Positions 1 through 7,445 of a stretch of 33,006 bases of DNA are shown one piece after another. Source of the DNA: Acetatifactor sp. (GTDB lineage: Bacteria > Bacillota > Clostridia > Lachnospirales > Lachnospiraceae); contig JAFLRM010000036.1 of the NCBI GenBank assembly GCA_022511465.1, forward strand, positions 2,951 to 35,956, written 5' to 3'. The translations under genes were made by a program, and so were the position numbers. Each line of letters starts with the position of its first letter. Position 1 is the stretch's first letter. Below the pieces are notes generated by a model, which was not told the DNA's origin, searched no databases, and worked only from the letters and a program-made list of their open reading frames with translations.

Positions 1-217
1 ACCTTATTGAAGATGTTCTGCCCGTGCTATACGTCACAGTTTTCTTTCCTGTTCCGTTACATACAGTGCACTTACCATCTCCAGAGCACTTTGTGCATGT
101 TTCCGTAGTTGTATTGCCTGCTTCCACCATGAACTCCGCCGGCATCATAAAAACAATGCACGATACAACCATAATTGTGATCATGAACGATCGTAGTGTC
201 TTCCTAATTCTTTGCAT
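1..217 (-). CDS. Secreted small protein with DnaJ-type CXXCXGXG repeats (partial, runs off left edge)
   Basis: Reading the minus strand from 217 gives an ATG preceded by GAGGAGG at six bases spacing; an in-frame ATG at 223 abuts the ribosome site too closely. Residues 1-9 are basic (MQRIRKTLR), residues 10-25 are hydrophobic, and a signal-peptidase-like region follows at about residues 26-33, so the protein is probably exported. Two CXXCXGXG motifs follow at C41-C44-G46-G48 and C50-C53-G55-G57. This is the pattern of the DnaJ zinc-binding domain and of zinc-ribbon peptides. No J domain precedes it, so it is not DnaJ itself. The C-terminus lies beyond the window and the function is unknown. 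The gene faces away from ackA and is preceded by a decayed transposase remnant in the same reading frame. Confidence 0.6.
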   Translation of the reverse strand, partial: MQRIRKTLRSFMITIMVVSCIVFMMPAEFMVEAGNTTTETCTKCSGDGKCTVCNGTGKKTVTYSTGRTSSIR

Positions 218-240
218 ATACATCCTCCTCACTAAAATAA

Positions 241-436
241 AATATGCGGCAAGATAATTTGTGACAAAAGCAACAACCGTATTGCAGTGTACCCCGACGA
301 TAATTGGAATCTCAGCATCTGACATACCGCTCACACTCATCAGGATGATCTTCGCACGTTAGACTTTACAGAATTCTTCCGTTTGCGAATTTATAAGTTT
401 CTCTATTGTTTTGCGTTCTTTGTCACAGAGAAGATT
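241..436 (-). pseudogene. Decayed N-terminal remnant of an IS630-like transposase (helix-turn-helix region)
   Basis: Minus-strand translation from 436 reads KERKTIEKLINSQTEEF, then CKV, an in-frame TAA, and RAKIILMSVSGMSDAEI followed by VGVHCNTVVAFVTNY. The second half has the helix-turn-helix spacing of IS630/homeodomain-like transposases, where family members usually have a sequence like GVHRNTVARFV. The TAA could be a CAA-to-TAA change, since a glutamine commonly precedes RAKIIL. No DDE catalytic domain or terminal inverted repeats are visible, so only an N-terminal stub remains. The family call is from motif shape alone. Confidence 0.4.
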
Positions 437-556
437 TTATTACTACCCACCAATCATATTTTATATGATTTAATATAATTATTGTATCATATATTTATTA
501 TATAAACAAGAAATTTAAGTGCACTGGATACCAAGGTCAGGCAAATGAGCAGACTC
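437..556. other. AT-rich intergenic stretch without a recognisable gene
   Basis: Between the transposase remnant and the hairpins downstream of ackA the DNA is strongly AT-rich (short ATATTTATTATATAA-like runs near 480-510). I see no open frame with a ribosome site. It may hold a promoter, but none is convincing. Confidence 0.4.
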
Positions 557-574
557 AAAACGCTCCGCGTTTTT
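557..574. terminator. Palindromic AAAACGC/GCGTTTT hairpin
   Basis: AAAACGC (557-563) and GCGTTTT (567-573) form a seven-base-pair hairpin with a TCC loop, flanked by A and T runs on both sides. It could end transcripts from either direction. It lies beyond the stronger ackA terminator. Confidence 0.4.
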
Positions 575-583
575 CATTTGCAC

Positions 584-618
584 AAAAAAGGAAGCCCGGC
601 ATCAAAACCGGACTTCCT
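584..618 (-). terminator. Rho-independent terminator of ackA
   Basis: On the minus strand, AGGAAGTCCGG pairs with CCGGGCTTCCT (plus 608-618 with 589-599) over eleven pairs with one G-U, followed by a run of six Ts (584-589). It begins about 20 bases after the ackA stop codon. Confidence 0.85.
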
Positions 619-637
619 CATTCTTAGGCTAAAGATA

Positions 638-1831
638 TTACACCAGACGAACCGTCTCTCGCGCGATCGCAAGTTCCTCATTGGTGGGAATCACCATAAC
701 GGTGGTCTTGCTGTCGGGAGTGGAGATCACAACATCCTCTCCTCTCTTGTGGTTAGCTGCGTCATCGATAGCGATACCCAGATATCCCAGATACTCACAT
801 ACCCAAGCGCGAACCGAAGCAGCATTCTCACCGATACCGGCTGTGAAGCAGATCACATCCACGCCGTTCATAGCAGCCGCATAAGCGCCGATGTACTTGG
901 CTACACGGTAGCAGTAAGTCTTCAGAGTGCGGGTTGCGTTTGCATTGCCCTTATTGTGCTCTGCCTCCAGATCACGGAAATCGGAGGAGAGATCGTCGGA
1001 CAGACCCTGTACACCGGACTTCTTGTTCAGGATAGCCATGATCTCGTCAATATTCTTGCCCTCTTTATGAGCAATAAACTCGATGATAGCGGGATCGATG
1101 TCACCGGAACGGGTACCCATGATCAAACCCTCCAGAGGAGTGAGACCCATGGAAGTGTCCACGCACTTGCCGTTCTTTACAGCGGAGACACTGGCACCGT
1201 TTCCAAGATGGCAAACGATGATCTTCAGATCCTCGTACTTCTTACCCAGATCCTCAGCAGCTTTCTTGGATACAAAAGAGTGGCTGGTTCCGTGGAAACC
1301 GTATCTTCTGATCTTGTACTTCTGATAATACTCATAGGGAAGACCGTACATGTATGCTTCCTCAGGCATCGTCTGATGGAAAGCGGTGTCAAACACACCT
1401 ACCATGGGAGTGTTGGGCATCAGGGCCTTGCAGGCGTTGATACCGATCAAGTTGGCAGGATTGTGAAGAGGCGCAAGGTCGTTGCACTCCTCGATAGCCT
1501 TCATCACCTCGTCGGTGATAACGGTGGATGCAGCAAACTTCTCGCCGCCATGTACGATACGATGGCCTACAGCGCCGATCTCGTCCAAACTCTTTACAAC
1601 ACCGGTCTTCTCATTGGTCAGCGCATCCAACACCAGACGAATCGCCTCGGTGTGATCCGGCATAGGTGTCACGGTAACCTCTTTCTCACCACCCTCAGGG
1701 GAGTAGGTGATCTGGCTTCCGTCGATACCGATTCTCTCACAGAGACCTTTGGCGATACACTGCTCGGAATCGGAGTTGATTAACTGGAATTTCAAAGAAG
1801 AGCTTCCACAGTTGATAACTAAAATGTTCAT
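638..1831 (-). CDS. ackA: Acetate kinase
   Basis: This enzyme transfers phosphate between acetyl phosphate and ADP to make ATP and acetate, the last step of the phosphotransacetylase-acetate kinase pathway in the cytoplasm. The 397-residue length matches the family (about 400). The N-terminus [17 protein letters not shown] is the ASKHA phosphate-1 motif. [10 protein letters not shown] (near residue 210), [19 protein letters not shown] (near 240) and FTAGIGEN (near 330) are family signatures, and [10 protein letters not shown] near residue 90 is a conserved substrate-site segment. The start ATG is preceded by GGAAAGGAAG. It lies downstream of pta in the same direction, across a 241-base spacer full of repeats, so the two are probably cotranscribed, although the spacer hairpins may uncouple their expression. 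A clear terminator follows. Confidence 0.97.
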   Translation of the reverse strand: MNILVINCGSSSLKFQLINSDSEQCIAKGLCERIGIDGSQITYSPEGGEKEVTVTPMPDHTEAIRLVLDALTNEKTGVVKSLDEIGAVGHRIVHGGEKFAASTVITDEVMKAIEECNDLAPLHNPANLIGINACKALMPNTPMVGVFDTAFHQTMPEEAYMYGLPYEYYQKYKIRRYGFHGTSHSFVSKKAAEDLGKKYEDLKIIVCHLGNGASVSAVKNGKCVDTSMGLTPLEGLIMGTRSGDIDPAIIEFIAHKEGKNIDEIMAILNKKSGVQGLSDDLSSDFRDLEAEHNKGNANATRTLKTYCYRVAKYIGAYAAAMNGVDVICFTAGIGENAASVRAWVCEYLGYLGIAIDDAANHKRGEDVVISTPDSKTTVMVIPTNEELAIARETVRLV

Positions 1832-1869
1832 GGGACTTACTTCCTTTCCTATATATTTTATTTATGTAG

Positions 1870-2070
1870 CTTTGTCTCGCTGCCTGCGTGTCACTTGCGT
1901 ATCTTTGCGCTCTGCGCAAAGCCTCATTCGCTGCCTGTGTGTCACTTGCGTATCTTTGCGCTCTGCGCAAAGCCTCATTCGCTACGGCGCTTCGCGCCTA
2001 CGCTCATGTCGGGCGCTCGCCAAGGCCACATTTTCCCATGCGAGCATGGAAAATGTGTCTTTGTCTCGCT
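1870..2070. repeat. Repeat- and hairpin-rich spacer between pta and ackA, with a 51-bp tandem duplication
   Basis: Two adjacent 51-bp copies (1879-1929 and 1930-1980) differ at a single base (C/T at 1886/1937). Each contains the perfect hairpin TTTGCGC-TCT-GCGCAAA. To the right are GGCGC-TTC-GCGCC (about 1986-1998) and a long imperfect hairpin built from CACATTTTCCCATG and CATGGAAAATGTG (about 2028-2058). A short motif, TTTGTCTCGCTGC, occurs at both ends (from 1871 and from 2060), framing the block. The stretch keeps open frames on both strands, but they look like repeat artefacts. Confidence 0.75.
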
Positions 2071-2072
2071 GC

Positions 2073-3074
2073 TTACGCAAGTTGTGCCTGTACAGCAGTG
2101 ATAGCTACTACGCCGACGATATCCTGCCAGGAGCAGCCGCGGGACAGGTCGTTCACGGGCTTTGCAATACCCTGAAGCATGGGGCCGTAAGCCTCTGCGC
2201 CACCCAGTCTCTGTACCAGCTTGTAGCCGATGTTACCTGCATCCAGATTGGGGAAGATCAGGATGTTCGCCATACCGCCCACAGGGCTTCCGGGAGCCTT
2301 GGACTTTGCAACACCGGGAACCAGAGCTGCATCCAACTGAAGCTCGCCGTCCAAAACCAGGTGAGGATACTCCTCCTTAGCGATACGGGTAGCCTCAACC
2401 ACCTTGTCAACCATGGCATGCTTTGCGCTTCCCTTGGTGGAGTGGCTCAGCATTGCGATAACAGGCTTGGGACCCACCAGAGACTTGAAGCTTCTGGAGG
2501 AAGAGTCTGCGATCGCAGCCAACTCCTCTGCGGTAGGATCCTGATTCAGGCCGCAGTCTGCGAACAGGAATGCTCCGTTCTCTCCCAAATCTTTGAACTG
2601 GGTGTCCATAACGAAAAATGCGGAAACCAGCTTTACGCCGGGCGCAGTCTTCAAGATCTGCAGCGCAGGTCTCAAGGTGTCTGCAGTGGAGTGACAAGCG
2701 CCGGCAACCATACCGTCTGCATCGTTGTTCTTTACCATCACAATACCAAAGGTGAGGCTGTCCTTTAAGAGGATCTCGCGCGCCTGCTCCTCCGTCATAC
2801 CCTTTGCCTTTCTGGTCTCATACAGAAGATTCACATACTCTCCCAACTTTGGAGTAGTTCTGGGGTCGATGATCGTTGCTCTCTCCAGATCGATCTCCAG
2901 CCAGCCGGCACCATCCATAATCTTCTCTTCGTCGCCGATCAAAATAATTTTTGCGATGTTTTCTTCCATCAGCTTTGCCGCTGCGAGCAGCGTTCTCTTG
3001 TCCGTTGTCTCGGGCAGTACGATTGTTTTCTTGTCGAGCTTCGCTCTCTCCTTAATCAGATCAATGTAGGACAT
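2073..3074 (-). CDS. pta: Phosphate acetyltransferase
   Basis: The enzyme converts acetyl-CoA and phosphate to acetyl phosphate, which acetate kinase then uses to make ATP. I chose the ATG at 3074 (MSYIDLIKERAKLDKKT), which is preceded by GGAAAGGAG. A longer open frame reaches 3191, but its extra N-terminus is basic and GC-rich with no family resemblance. The resulting 333 residues match the short single-domain Pta type. Recognisable segments include VLPETTDKRTLLAA near residue 20, DGMVAGACHSTADTLRP near 135, MLSHSTKGSAKH near 220, and PGSPVGGMANILIFPNLDAGNI near 275. A promoter is visible at 3206-3234. The gene is first in a pta-ackA unit and runs divergently from tmcAL. Confidence 0.97.
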   Translation of the reverse strand: MSYIDLIKERAKLDKKTIVLPETTDKRTLLAAAKLMEENIAKIILIGDEEKIMDGAGWLEIDLERATIIDPRTTPKLGEYVNLLYETRKAKGMTEEQAREILLKDSLTFGIVMVKNNDADGMVAGACHSTADTLRPALQILKTAPGVKLVSAFFVMDTQFKDLGENGAFLFADCGLNQDPTAEELAAIADSSSRSFKSLVGPKPVIAMLSHSTKGSAKHAMVDKVVEATRIAKEEYPHLVLDGELQLDAALVPGVAKSKAPGSPVGGMANILIFPNLDAGNIGYKLVQRLGGAEAYGPMLQGIAKPVNDLSRGCSWQDIVGVVAITAVQAQLA

Positions 3075-3205
3075 ACCTGTTCTCCTTTCCGGCGGTTTGA
3101 CCGCTTTCCCATTTTTTGTCCGGTTTGCGCGCTCTTTGCGCACGTTGCGACGCACTTTCCGGCACATCGTTTGTCGTTTTGTACTTAACAAACTGAGATA
3201 TATAT

Positions 3206-3234
3206 ATTATACTAAATACGAAAGGAAGAAACAA
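3206..3234 (-). promoter_or_regulatory. Sigma-A-type promoter of pta
   Basis: On the minus strand TTGTTT (plus 3229-3234) and TATAAT (plus 3206-3211) are separated by exactly 17 bases. This leaves a leader of about 130 bases that includes a GCGGTTTGACCGC hairpin close to the start codon. Confidence 0.7.
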
Positions 3235-3297
3235 GGCAAAATATTCCTTTTGATATACATTTTTTACAATTAATCCATGGGGAAAGGAACTCTGTTT

Positions 3298-4536
3298 ATG
3301 AAAGTTAACGGAATTATCGCGGAGTACAATCCGTTTCACAACGGTCATCAACATCATTTGGAATTTGCCAAAGAGAGAAATCATTCCGACTATACGATCA
3401 TCGCCATGAGCGGCAACTTTGTGCAGAGAGGTGCACCTGCTCTGCTTGACAAATACAGCCGCGCGCAGATGGCACTCTCCTGTGGGGCCGATCTTGTGCT
3501 GGAACTGCCCACTTGCTACTCGGCTTCCAGCGCGGAATACTTTGCCACCGGCGCGGTAACGCTTTTGGACAAACTGGGTGTCGTGACACATTTATGTTTT
3601 GGCAGCGAGTGTGGAGACAATCATGTGATCAGACAGATTGCGGAGATTCTTTTGGAGGAACCGGAAGAATACAAGAAGGCTCTCCAGAGTTTTCTAAAGC
3701 AGGGACAGACCTACCCCAGTGCCCGCACTTGGGCGCTCCTACAGTATGACCCGTCCCTCAGCGCCTACAAGGACATCCTCTCCATGCCCAATAATATTTT
3801 GGGCATCGAATATGTGAAAGCTCTGATGCGCCGAAACAGTCAGATCATCCCGGACACTTCATTGCGGGTGGGTTCCGATTATCACGACAAACGCCTGGGC
3901 ACCAACCAGAGCTCCGCTCTGGCCATCCGTCAGGCTATTTTCTTCAGACAGGACTTTGAGTTTTTAGAGAGTCAGATGCCCGGAAATGCCTACCATATCA
4001 TGGCAGAGTCCTTGAAACAGGCCGGATACATACACAGTGACGACTTTTCCCACATCCTGCTCTATAAGCTTTTGAGGGAGCGGGCGGAGGGCTATACCCA
4101 GTATCTGGACGTGTCCGATGAGCTCTCTGACCGGATCCGCAACAATTTGTATCACTTTGGCTGCTTTAAAAATTTCTGCGACCTCTTAAAGAGCAAGGAC
4201 ATGACTTACACGCGCGTCAGCCGCTGCCTGCTCCATATTTTGTTGGATATAAAGAAGGAGACCTTAGAACATTACAAGACTTTAGATCACATCCCCTACG
4301 CCAGGGTGCTGGGTTTTAGAAAGAGCGCGACACCGCTTCTGTCCGCCATCAAGGAGCACTCCTCCATCCCGCTTGTGACCAAGCTGGCCGATGCAGACAA
4401 GCAGCTTTCGCCCTCCGCTCTGACCATGCTCAAGGATGAGATCCGTATGAGCGATATCTACGCCAGCGTGGCTGCCATCAAGACCCAGCAGACCATGAGG
4501 AATGAGTACAGCACACCGATCGTGATCGTGGAGTGA
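3298..4536 (+). CDS. tmcAL: tRNA(Met) cytidine acetate ligase (YlbM family)
   Basis: In Bacillus subtilis this family makes N4-acetylcytidine at the wobble position of elongator tRNA-Met using acetate and ATP directly. The N-terminus MKVNGIIAEYNPFHNGHQHH carries the nucleotidyltransferase HIGH-like motif (NPFHNGH, residues 11-17). MSGNFVQRGAPALLDKYSRA (near 37-56) and RVGSDYHDKRL near residue 190 are further family blocks. The ATG at 3298 fits family N-termini and has GGAAAGG upstream; the in-frame ATG at 3277 overlaps that ribosome site. The protein has 412 residues, close to the usual 400-420. The gene sits next to, and divergent from, the acetate-producing pta-ackA pair, so substrate and user are neighbours. 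Confidence 0.93.
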   Translation: MKVNGIIAEYNPFHNGHQHHLEFAKERNHSDYTIIAMSGNFVQRGAPALLDKYSRAQMALSCGADLVLELPTCYSASSAEYFATGAVTLLDKLGVVTHLCFGSECGDNHVIRQIAEILLEEPEEYKKALQSFLKQGQTYPSARTWALLQYDPSLSAYKDILSMPNNILGIEYVKALMRRNSQIIPDTSLRVGSDYHDKRLGTNQSSALAIRQAIFFRQDFEFLESQMPGNAYHIMAESLKQAGYIHSDDFSHILLYKLLRERAEGYTQYLDVSDELSDRIRNNLYHFGCFKNFCDLLKSKDMTYTRVSRCLLHILLDIKKETLEHYKTLDHIPYARVLGFRKSATPLLSAIKEHSSIPLVTKLADADKQLSPSALTMLKDEIRMSDIYASVAAIKTQQTMRNEYSTPIVIVE

Positions 4537-4545
4537 TACATTACA

Positions 4546-5910
4546 TTAATTCTTAAAGCTATGGATCGGCGCCGGGATCCGACCGCCGCGGTTTACAAAG
4601 TTGTCACAGGAGAACGGATTCACCGGCATGATGGGTGCGTAGCCCAAAAGTCCGCCGAATTCCACGGTCTCTCCCACGCCTTTTCCGATCACGGGGATGA
4701 TGCGCACTGCAGTGGTCTTCTGGTTCACCATACCGATGGCCATCTCGTCCGCAATAATACCGGAGATGGTCGTTGCTTTGGTGTCACCGGGAATGGCGAT
4801 CATATCCAGTCCCACGGAACACACACAAGTCATTGCCTCCAGCTTCTCTAAGGTGAGCGCTCCCGCCGTCACCGCGTCGATCATGCCCTGATCCTCGCTG
4901 ACAGGTATGAACGCACCGCTTAGGCCGCCCACATAGGAGGATGCCATGACACCGCCCTTTTTCACCTGATCGTTCAAGAGTGCCAGCGCCGCCGTGGTGC
5001 CGGGTGCACCCGCATATTCCAGACCGATCTCACAGAGAATGTCCGCTACGCTGTCGCCGATGGCGGGGGTGGGAGCCAGAGACAGATCCACAATGCCAAA
5101 GGGCACTCCCAACATCTTGGAAGCCTCCTGCGCCACCAGCTGACCCACACGGGTCACCTTGAACGCCGTCTTTTTAATCGTCTCGCACAGAACCTCGAAA
5201 TTTTCGCCTCGCACCTGTTCCAGTGCCGTCTTCACCACACCGGGGCCGCTGACGCCCACGTTGATGATCTTGTCCGCCTCAGTGACACCGTGGAAAGCGC
5301 CCGCCATAAAAGGATTGTCATCCGGCGCGTTGCAGAACACTACCAGTTTGGCGCAGCCCAAGGAGTCATCCTCCTTAGTGTACTCTGCGGTCTGCACTAT
5401 CATTTCACCCATAAGCTTCACTGCGTCCATGTTGATGCCGGTCTTGGTGGAGCCCAAATTAACGGAACTGCACACTCTCTCAGTGGTGGACAATGCCATC
5501 GGTATCGAGCGGATCAAGAGTTCATCTGCAGGGGTCATTCCCTTGCTCACCAGCGCGGAGTAACCGCCGATAAAGTTGACACCCACCTCATGTGCCACCT
5601 TATCCAGAGTCTTTGCAATGCCGGCGAAATCCTCCACGCTCTTGCAGGCTGCGCCGCCCACCAAAGCAATGGGGGTCACAGAGATCCGCTTATTCACAAT
5701 TGGGATGCCAAACTCCCTGGATATCTCCTCGCCGGTGCTCACCAAGTCCTTGGCCGCCTCATATATCTTCGCATAAATCTTATTGTTCAAACGCCGCAGG
5801 TCGGAGTCGATGCAGTCCAACAGACTGATTCCCAGCGTGATGGTTCGCACATCCAGATTCTCCTCCTCGATCATCTTGTTCGTCTCAGTCACTTCGTATA
5901 AATTAATCAT
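4546..5910 (-). CDS. UPF0210 family protein (PFL-like, DUF711)
   Basis: A 454-residue protein of the UPF0210/DUF711 family, which has a pyruvate-formate-lyase-like fold; its reaction is not established. Family features include the start [23 protein letters not shown] with ATG at 5910, [14 protein letters not shown] near residue 75, [12 protein letters not shown] near 160, and the C-terminal run [20 protein letters not shown] near residue 415. In many Firmicutes this gene directly follows an ACT-domain UPF0237 gene. Here the same order occurs (6612-6340, then this gene), but a small membrane-protein gene and a palindromic repeat lie between them. An AAGGA ribosome site precedes the start. Its stop is 9 bases from the end of convergent tmcAL. 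Confidence 0.9.
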   Translation of the reverse strand: MINLYEVTETNKMIEEENLDVRTITLGISLLDCIDSDLRRLNNKIYAKIYEAAKDLVSTGEEISREFGIPIVNKRISVTPIALVGGAACKSVEDFAGIAKTLDKVAHEVGVNFIGGYSALVSKGMTPADELLIRSIPMALSTTERVCSSVNLGSTKTGINMDAVKLMGEMIVQTAEYTKEDDSLGCAKLVVFCNAPDDNPFMAGAFHGVTEADKIINVGVSGPGVVKTALEQVRGENFEVLCETIKKTAFKVTRVGQLVAQEASKMLGVPFGIVDLSLAPTPAIGDSVADILCEIGLEYAGAPGTTAALALLNDQVKKGGVMASSYVGGLSGAFIPVSEDQGMIDAVTAGALTLEKLEAMTCVCSVGLDMIAIPGDTKATTISGIIADEMAIGMVNQKTTAVRIIPVIGKGVGETVEFGGLLGYAPIMPVNPFSCDNFVNRGGRIPAPIHSFKN

Positions 5911-5973
5911 GATATATATCCTTCTAATAGTTAGTCTTTTTACAAAAGTGTTCCTACGATAAACTGGAATTTG

Positions 5974-6165
5974 TCAATTTTTTGATAAAGGCAAAACTAC
6001 TTTTCCAGAGAGCAGTAAATATGCCATAATTATCCCAAACACTATCAAGACAATACCAATTATTTTAACACCAATGCCCACCGTGCTGTTCGTTGTTATT
6101 TGATTAGCAAAAGCAAAAAGGCATATACCGACAATTATAGCGAAAATTGCTAATAAAATATACAT
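5974..6165 (-). CDS. Small two-helix membrane protein, unknown function
   Basis: A 63-residue protein with two hydrophobic stretches (about residues 2-19 and 32-53) separated by a short polar loop (NQITTNSTVG). It ends with SGKVVLPLSKN. The ATG is preceded by GGGAGGAATAAACGA, a good ribosome site. It lies between the ACT gene and the UPF0210 gene, which are normally adjacent, and is more AT-rich than both. That suggests a later insertion. No family recognised. Confidence 0.6.
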   Translation of the reverse strand: MYILLAIFAIIVGICLFAFANQITTNSTVGIGVKIIGIVLIVFGIIMAYLLLSGKVVLPLSKN

Positions 6166-6254
6166 TCGTTTATTCCTCCCAAACTCCGATTTATCTTACT
6201 AACAACACAAATGTAAAAAGAGACTATATTTATTACAGTAAATCTTCATCTCCT

Positions 6255-6339
6255 GAAAGAATCGCGATGCGATTCTTTCGAAAGTGACATAGTTTTTCTT
6301 AGGCAATGTACTTTATTGCCTTAGAAAAACTTCACTTTC
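6255..6339. repeat. Nested inverted-repeat element at the 3' end of the ACT gene
   Basis: There are two adjoining palindromes. GAAAGAATCGC (6255-6265) pairs perfectly with GCGATTCTTTC (6269-6279). GAAAGTG (6280-6286) plus a 15-base arm (6292-6306) pairs with the matching arm (6316-6330, one mismatch) and CACTTTC (6333-6339). The outer arm ends next to the ACT stop codon. The structure could act as a terminator or an RNA-processing hairpin. Its size and symmetry also suit a MITE or REP-like element. Confidence 0.7.
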
Positions 6340-6612
6340 TTATATTCGATGCATCTTGTCAAAAATCTCTTCCTTCTGGCACTTGATGACCACGCCGATC
6401 TCCTCTCCCAGGCTGGCCAGCTCGTCCGCCATATCACCGAAAGCCTTTGTCGCTTTGTTGGTGTCCACTATCATCATCATATTAAAGTAATCCTGCACGA
6501 TGGTCTGGGAAATATCCAGAATGTTGATCCCATTCTCCGCAAGATAAGTACACACCTTTGCAATGATCCCTACCGTGTCTTTTCCCACCACCGTGATAAT
6601 TGTCTTTTTCAT
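6340..6612 (-). CDS. ACT domain protein (UPF0237 family)
   Basis: A 90-residue single ACT domain beginning MKKTIITVVGKDTVGIIAKV, with the ATG at 6612 preceded by CGGAGGAGAATT. The longer frame from 6642 adds only arginine-rich sequence that carries the ribosome site. GKDTVGIIAKV and the second-strand region (FNMMMIVDTNK) follow the GcvR-like ACT fold, which usually binds amino acids as a regulatory module. UPF0237 proteins are typically encoded with UPF0210. The gene follows the MBL-fold gene by 22 bases in the same direction. The ligand is unknown. Confidence 0.88.
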   Translation of the reverse strand: MKKTIITVVGKDTVGIIAKVCTYLAENGINILDISQTIVQDYFNMMMIVDTNKATKAFGDMADELASLGEEIGVVIKCQKEEIFDKMHRI

Positions 6613-6634
6613 AATTCTCCTCCGCCTTTCCGTC

Positions 6635-7435
6635 TCACGCAATGTTGATCACTGACGAAACTTCACTTCTCTTTGCCACCATCAGCCTAAAATCTTCCGC
6701 TTTGTAAGGATTATCTCCCATACTGATCTCCATCCGGACGGTCTCATAAGCAAGCTCCGGCAGATTGTTCTCCTTGCTGAGATGACCCAGGATAATGGTC
6801 TGCAGCTTATCGTGCAAAATCCTGCTCAAAAGCTTTCCAGAATTCTCATTAGACAGATGTCCTCTGTCTCCAAGAATACGCTGCTTTAAATAATAGGGAT
6901 ATGGTCCCACCTGAAGCATATTCACATCGTGGTTAGCCTCAATAAAAAGAGCATCCATGCCCCGCAGACTCTCCACCGTATAATCGTTATACACCCCAAG
7001 ATCCGTGCAGATACCTACCCGGCTGGCACCGTAGGCGATCCGGTAAGCCACCGGCTGAGCTGCATCGTGGGATATGCGCATGGGGTTTACGGTCAGATCT
7101 TTTAGAATAAATTTCTCATCCTCCCTGACCTCATGGAATAGAGAATCGTCCACCTTTCCCAGACTCTTGCTCTTTCGCATAGCCTCTATAGTTCCTTGGG
7201 TGGCATAGATGGGCACCTGATATTTTCGCACCAAAATCCCCAGTCCGCTGATGTGATCCGCATGCTCATGGGTGATCAGAATGCCGTCCAGGTCACTTCC
7301 TGTGATACCCAAACTGTTCAGACCGCTCTCCGCTTTCTTGCCGCTGATCCCCACATCCACCAAAAGGTGGGTGGCCTCTGAACCCACATAAATACAGTTG
7401 CCGCTGCTTCCGCTGGCAATGCTACAAAGTCTCAT
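6635..7435 (-). CDS. WalJ/YycJ-like MBL-fold metallohydrolase
   Basis: A 266-residue metallo-beta-lactamase-fold protein. The N-terminus MRLCSIASGSSGNCIYVGS is the typical WalJ/YycJ opening, followed by the metal motif THEHADH near residue 57. IEANHDVNMLQ near residue 160, HLSNENSGKLL near 190 and the final metal-site histidine in ILGHLSKENN near 215 are also present. Homologues are cytoplasmic 5'-to-3' exonucleases implicated in genome maintenance. There is no walRK operon around it; instead it lies downstream of the FtsA-like gene with a 10-base gap, within a long minus-strand operon containing polA and coaE. Confidence 0.9.
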   Translation of the reverse strand: MRLCSIASGSSGNCIYVGSEATHLLVDVGISGKKAESGLNSLGITGSDLDGILITHEHADHISGLGILVRKYQVPIYATQGTIEAMRKSKSLGKVDDSLFHEVREDEKFILKDLTVNPMRISHDAAQPVAYRIAYGASRVGICTDLGVYNDYTVESLRGMDALFIEANHDVNMLQVGPYPYYLKQRILGDRGHLSNENSGKLLSRILHDKLQTIILGHLSKENNLPELAYETVRMEISMGDNPYKAEDFRLMVAKRSEVSSVINIA

Positions 7436-7445
7436 AGTATAAAAC

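Noticed and set aside
545..1783. Long plus-strand open frame of 412 codons opposite ackA
   Set aside because: It is the antisense shadow of a clearly recognisable acetate kinase; there is no ribosome site or family resemblance.
1879..1980. Repeats as a CRISPR array
   Set aside because: Only two directly adjoining 51-bp copies with no spacers between them and no cas genes.
3061..3591. Minus-strand open frame of 176 codons between pta and tmcAL
   Set aside because: It overlaps the front of tmcAL and the pta promoter, has a basic low-quality sequence and no ribosome site.
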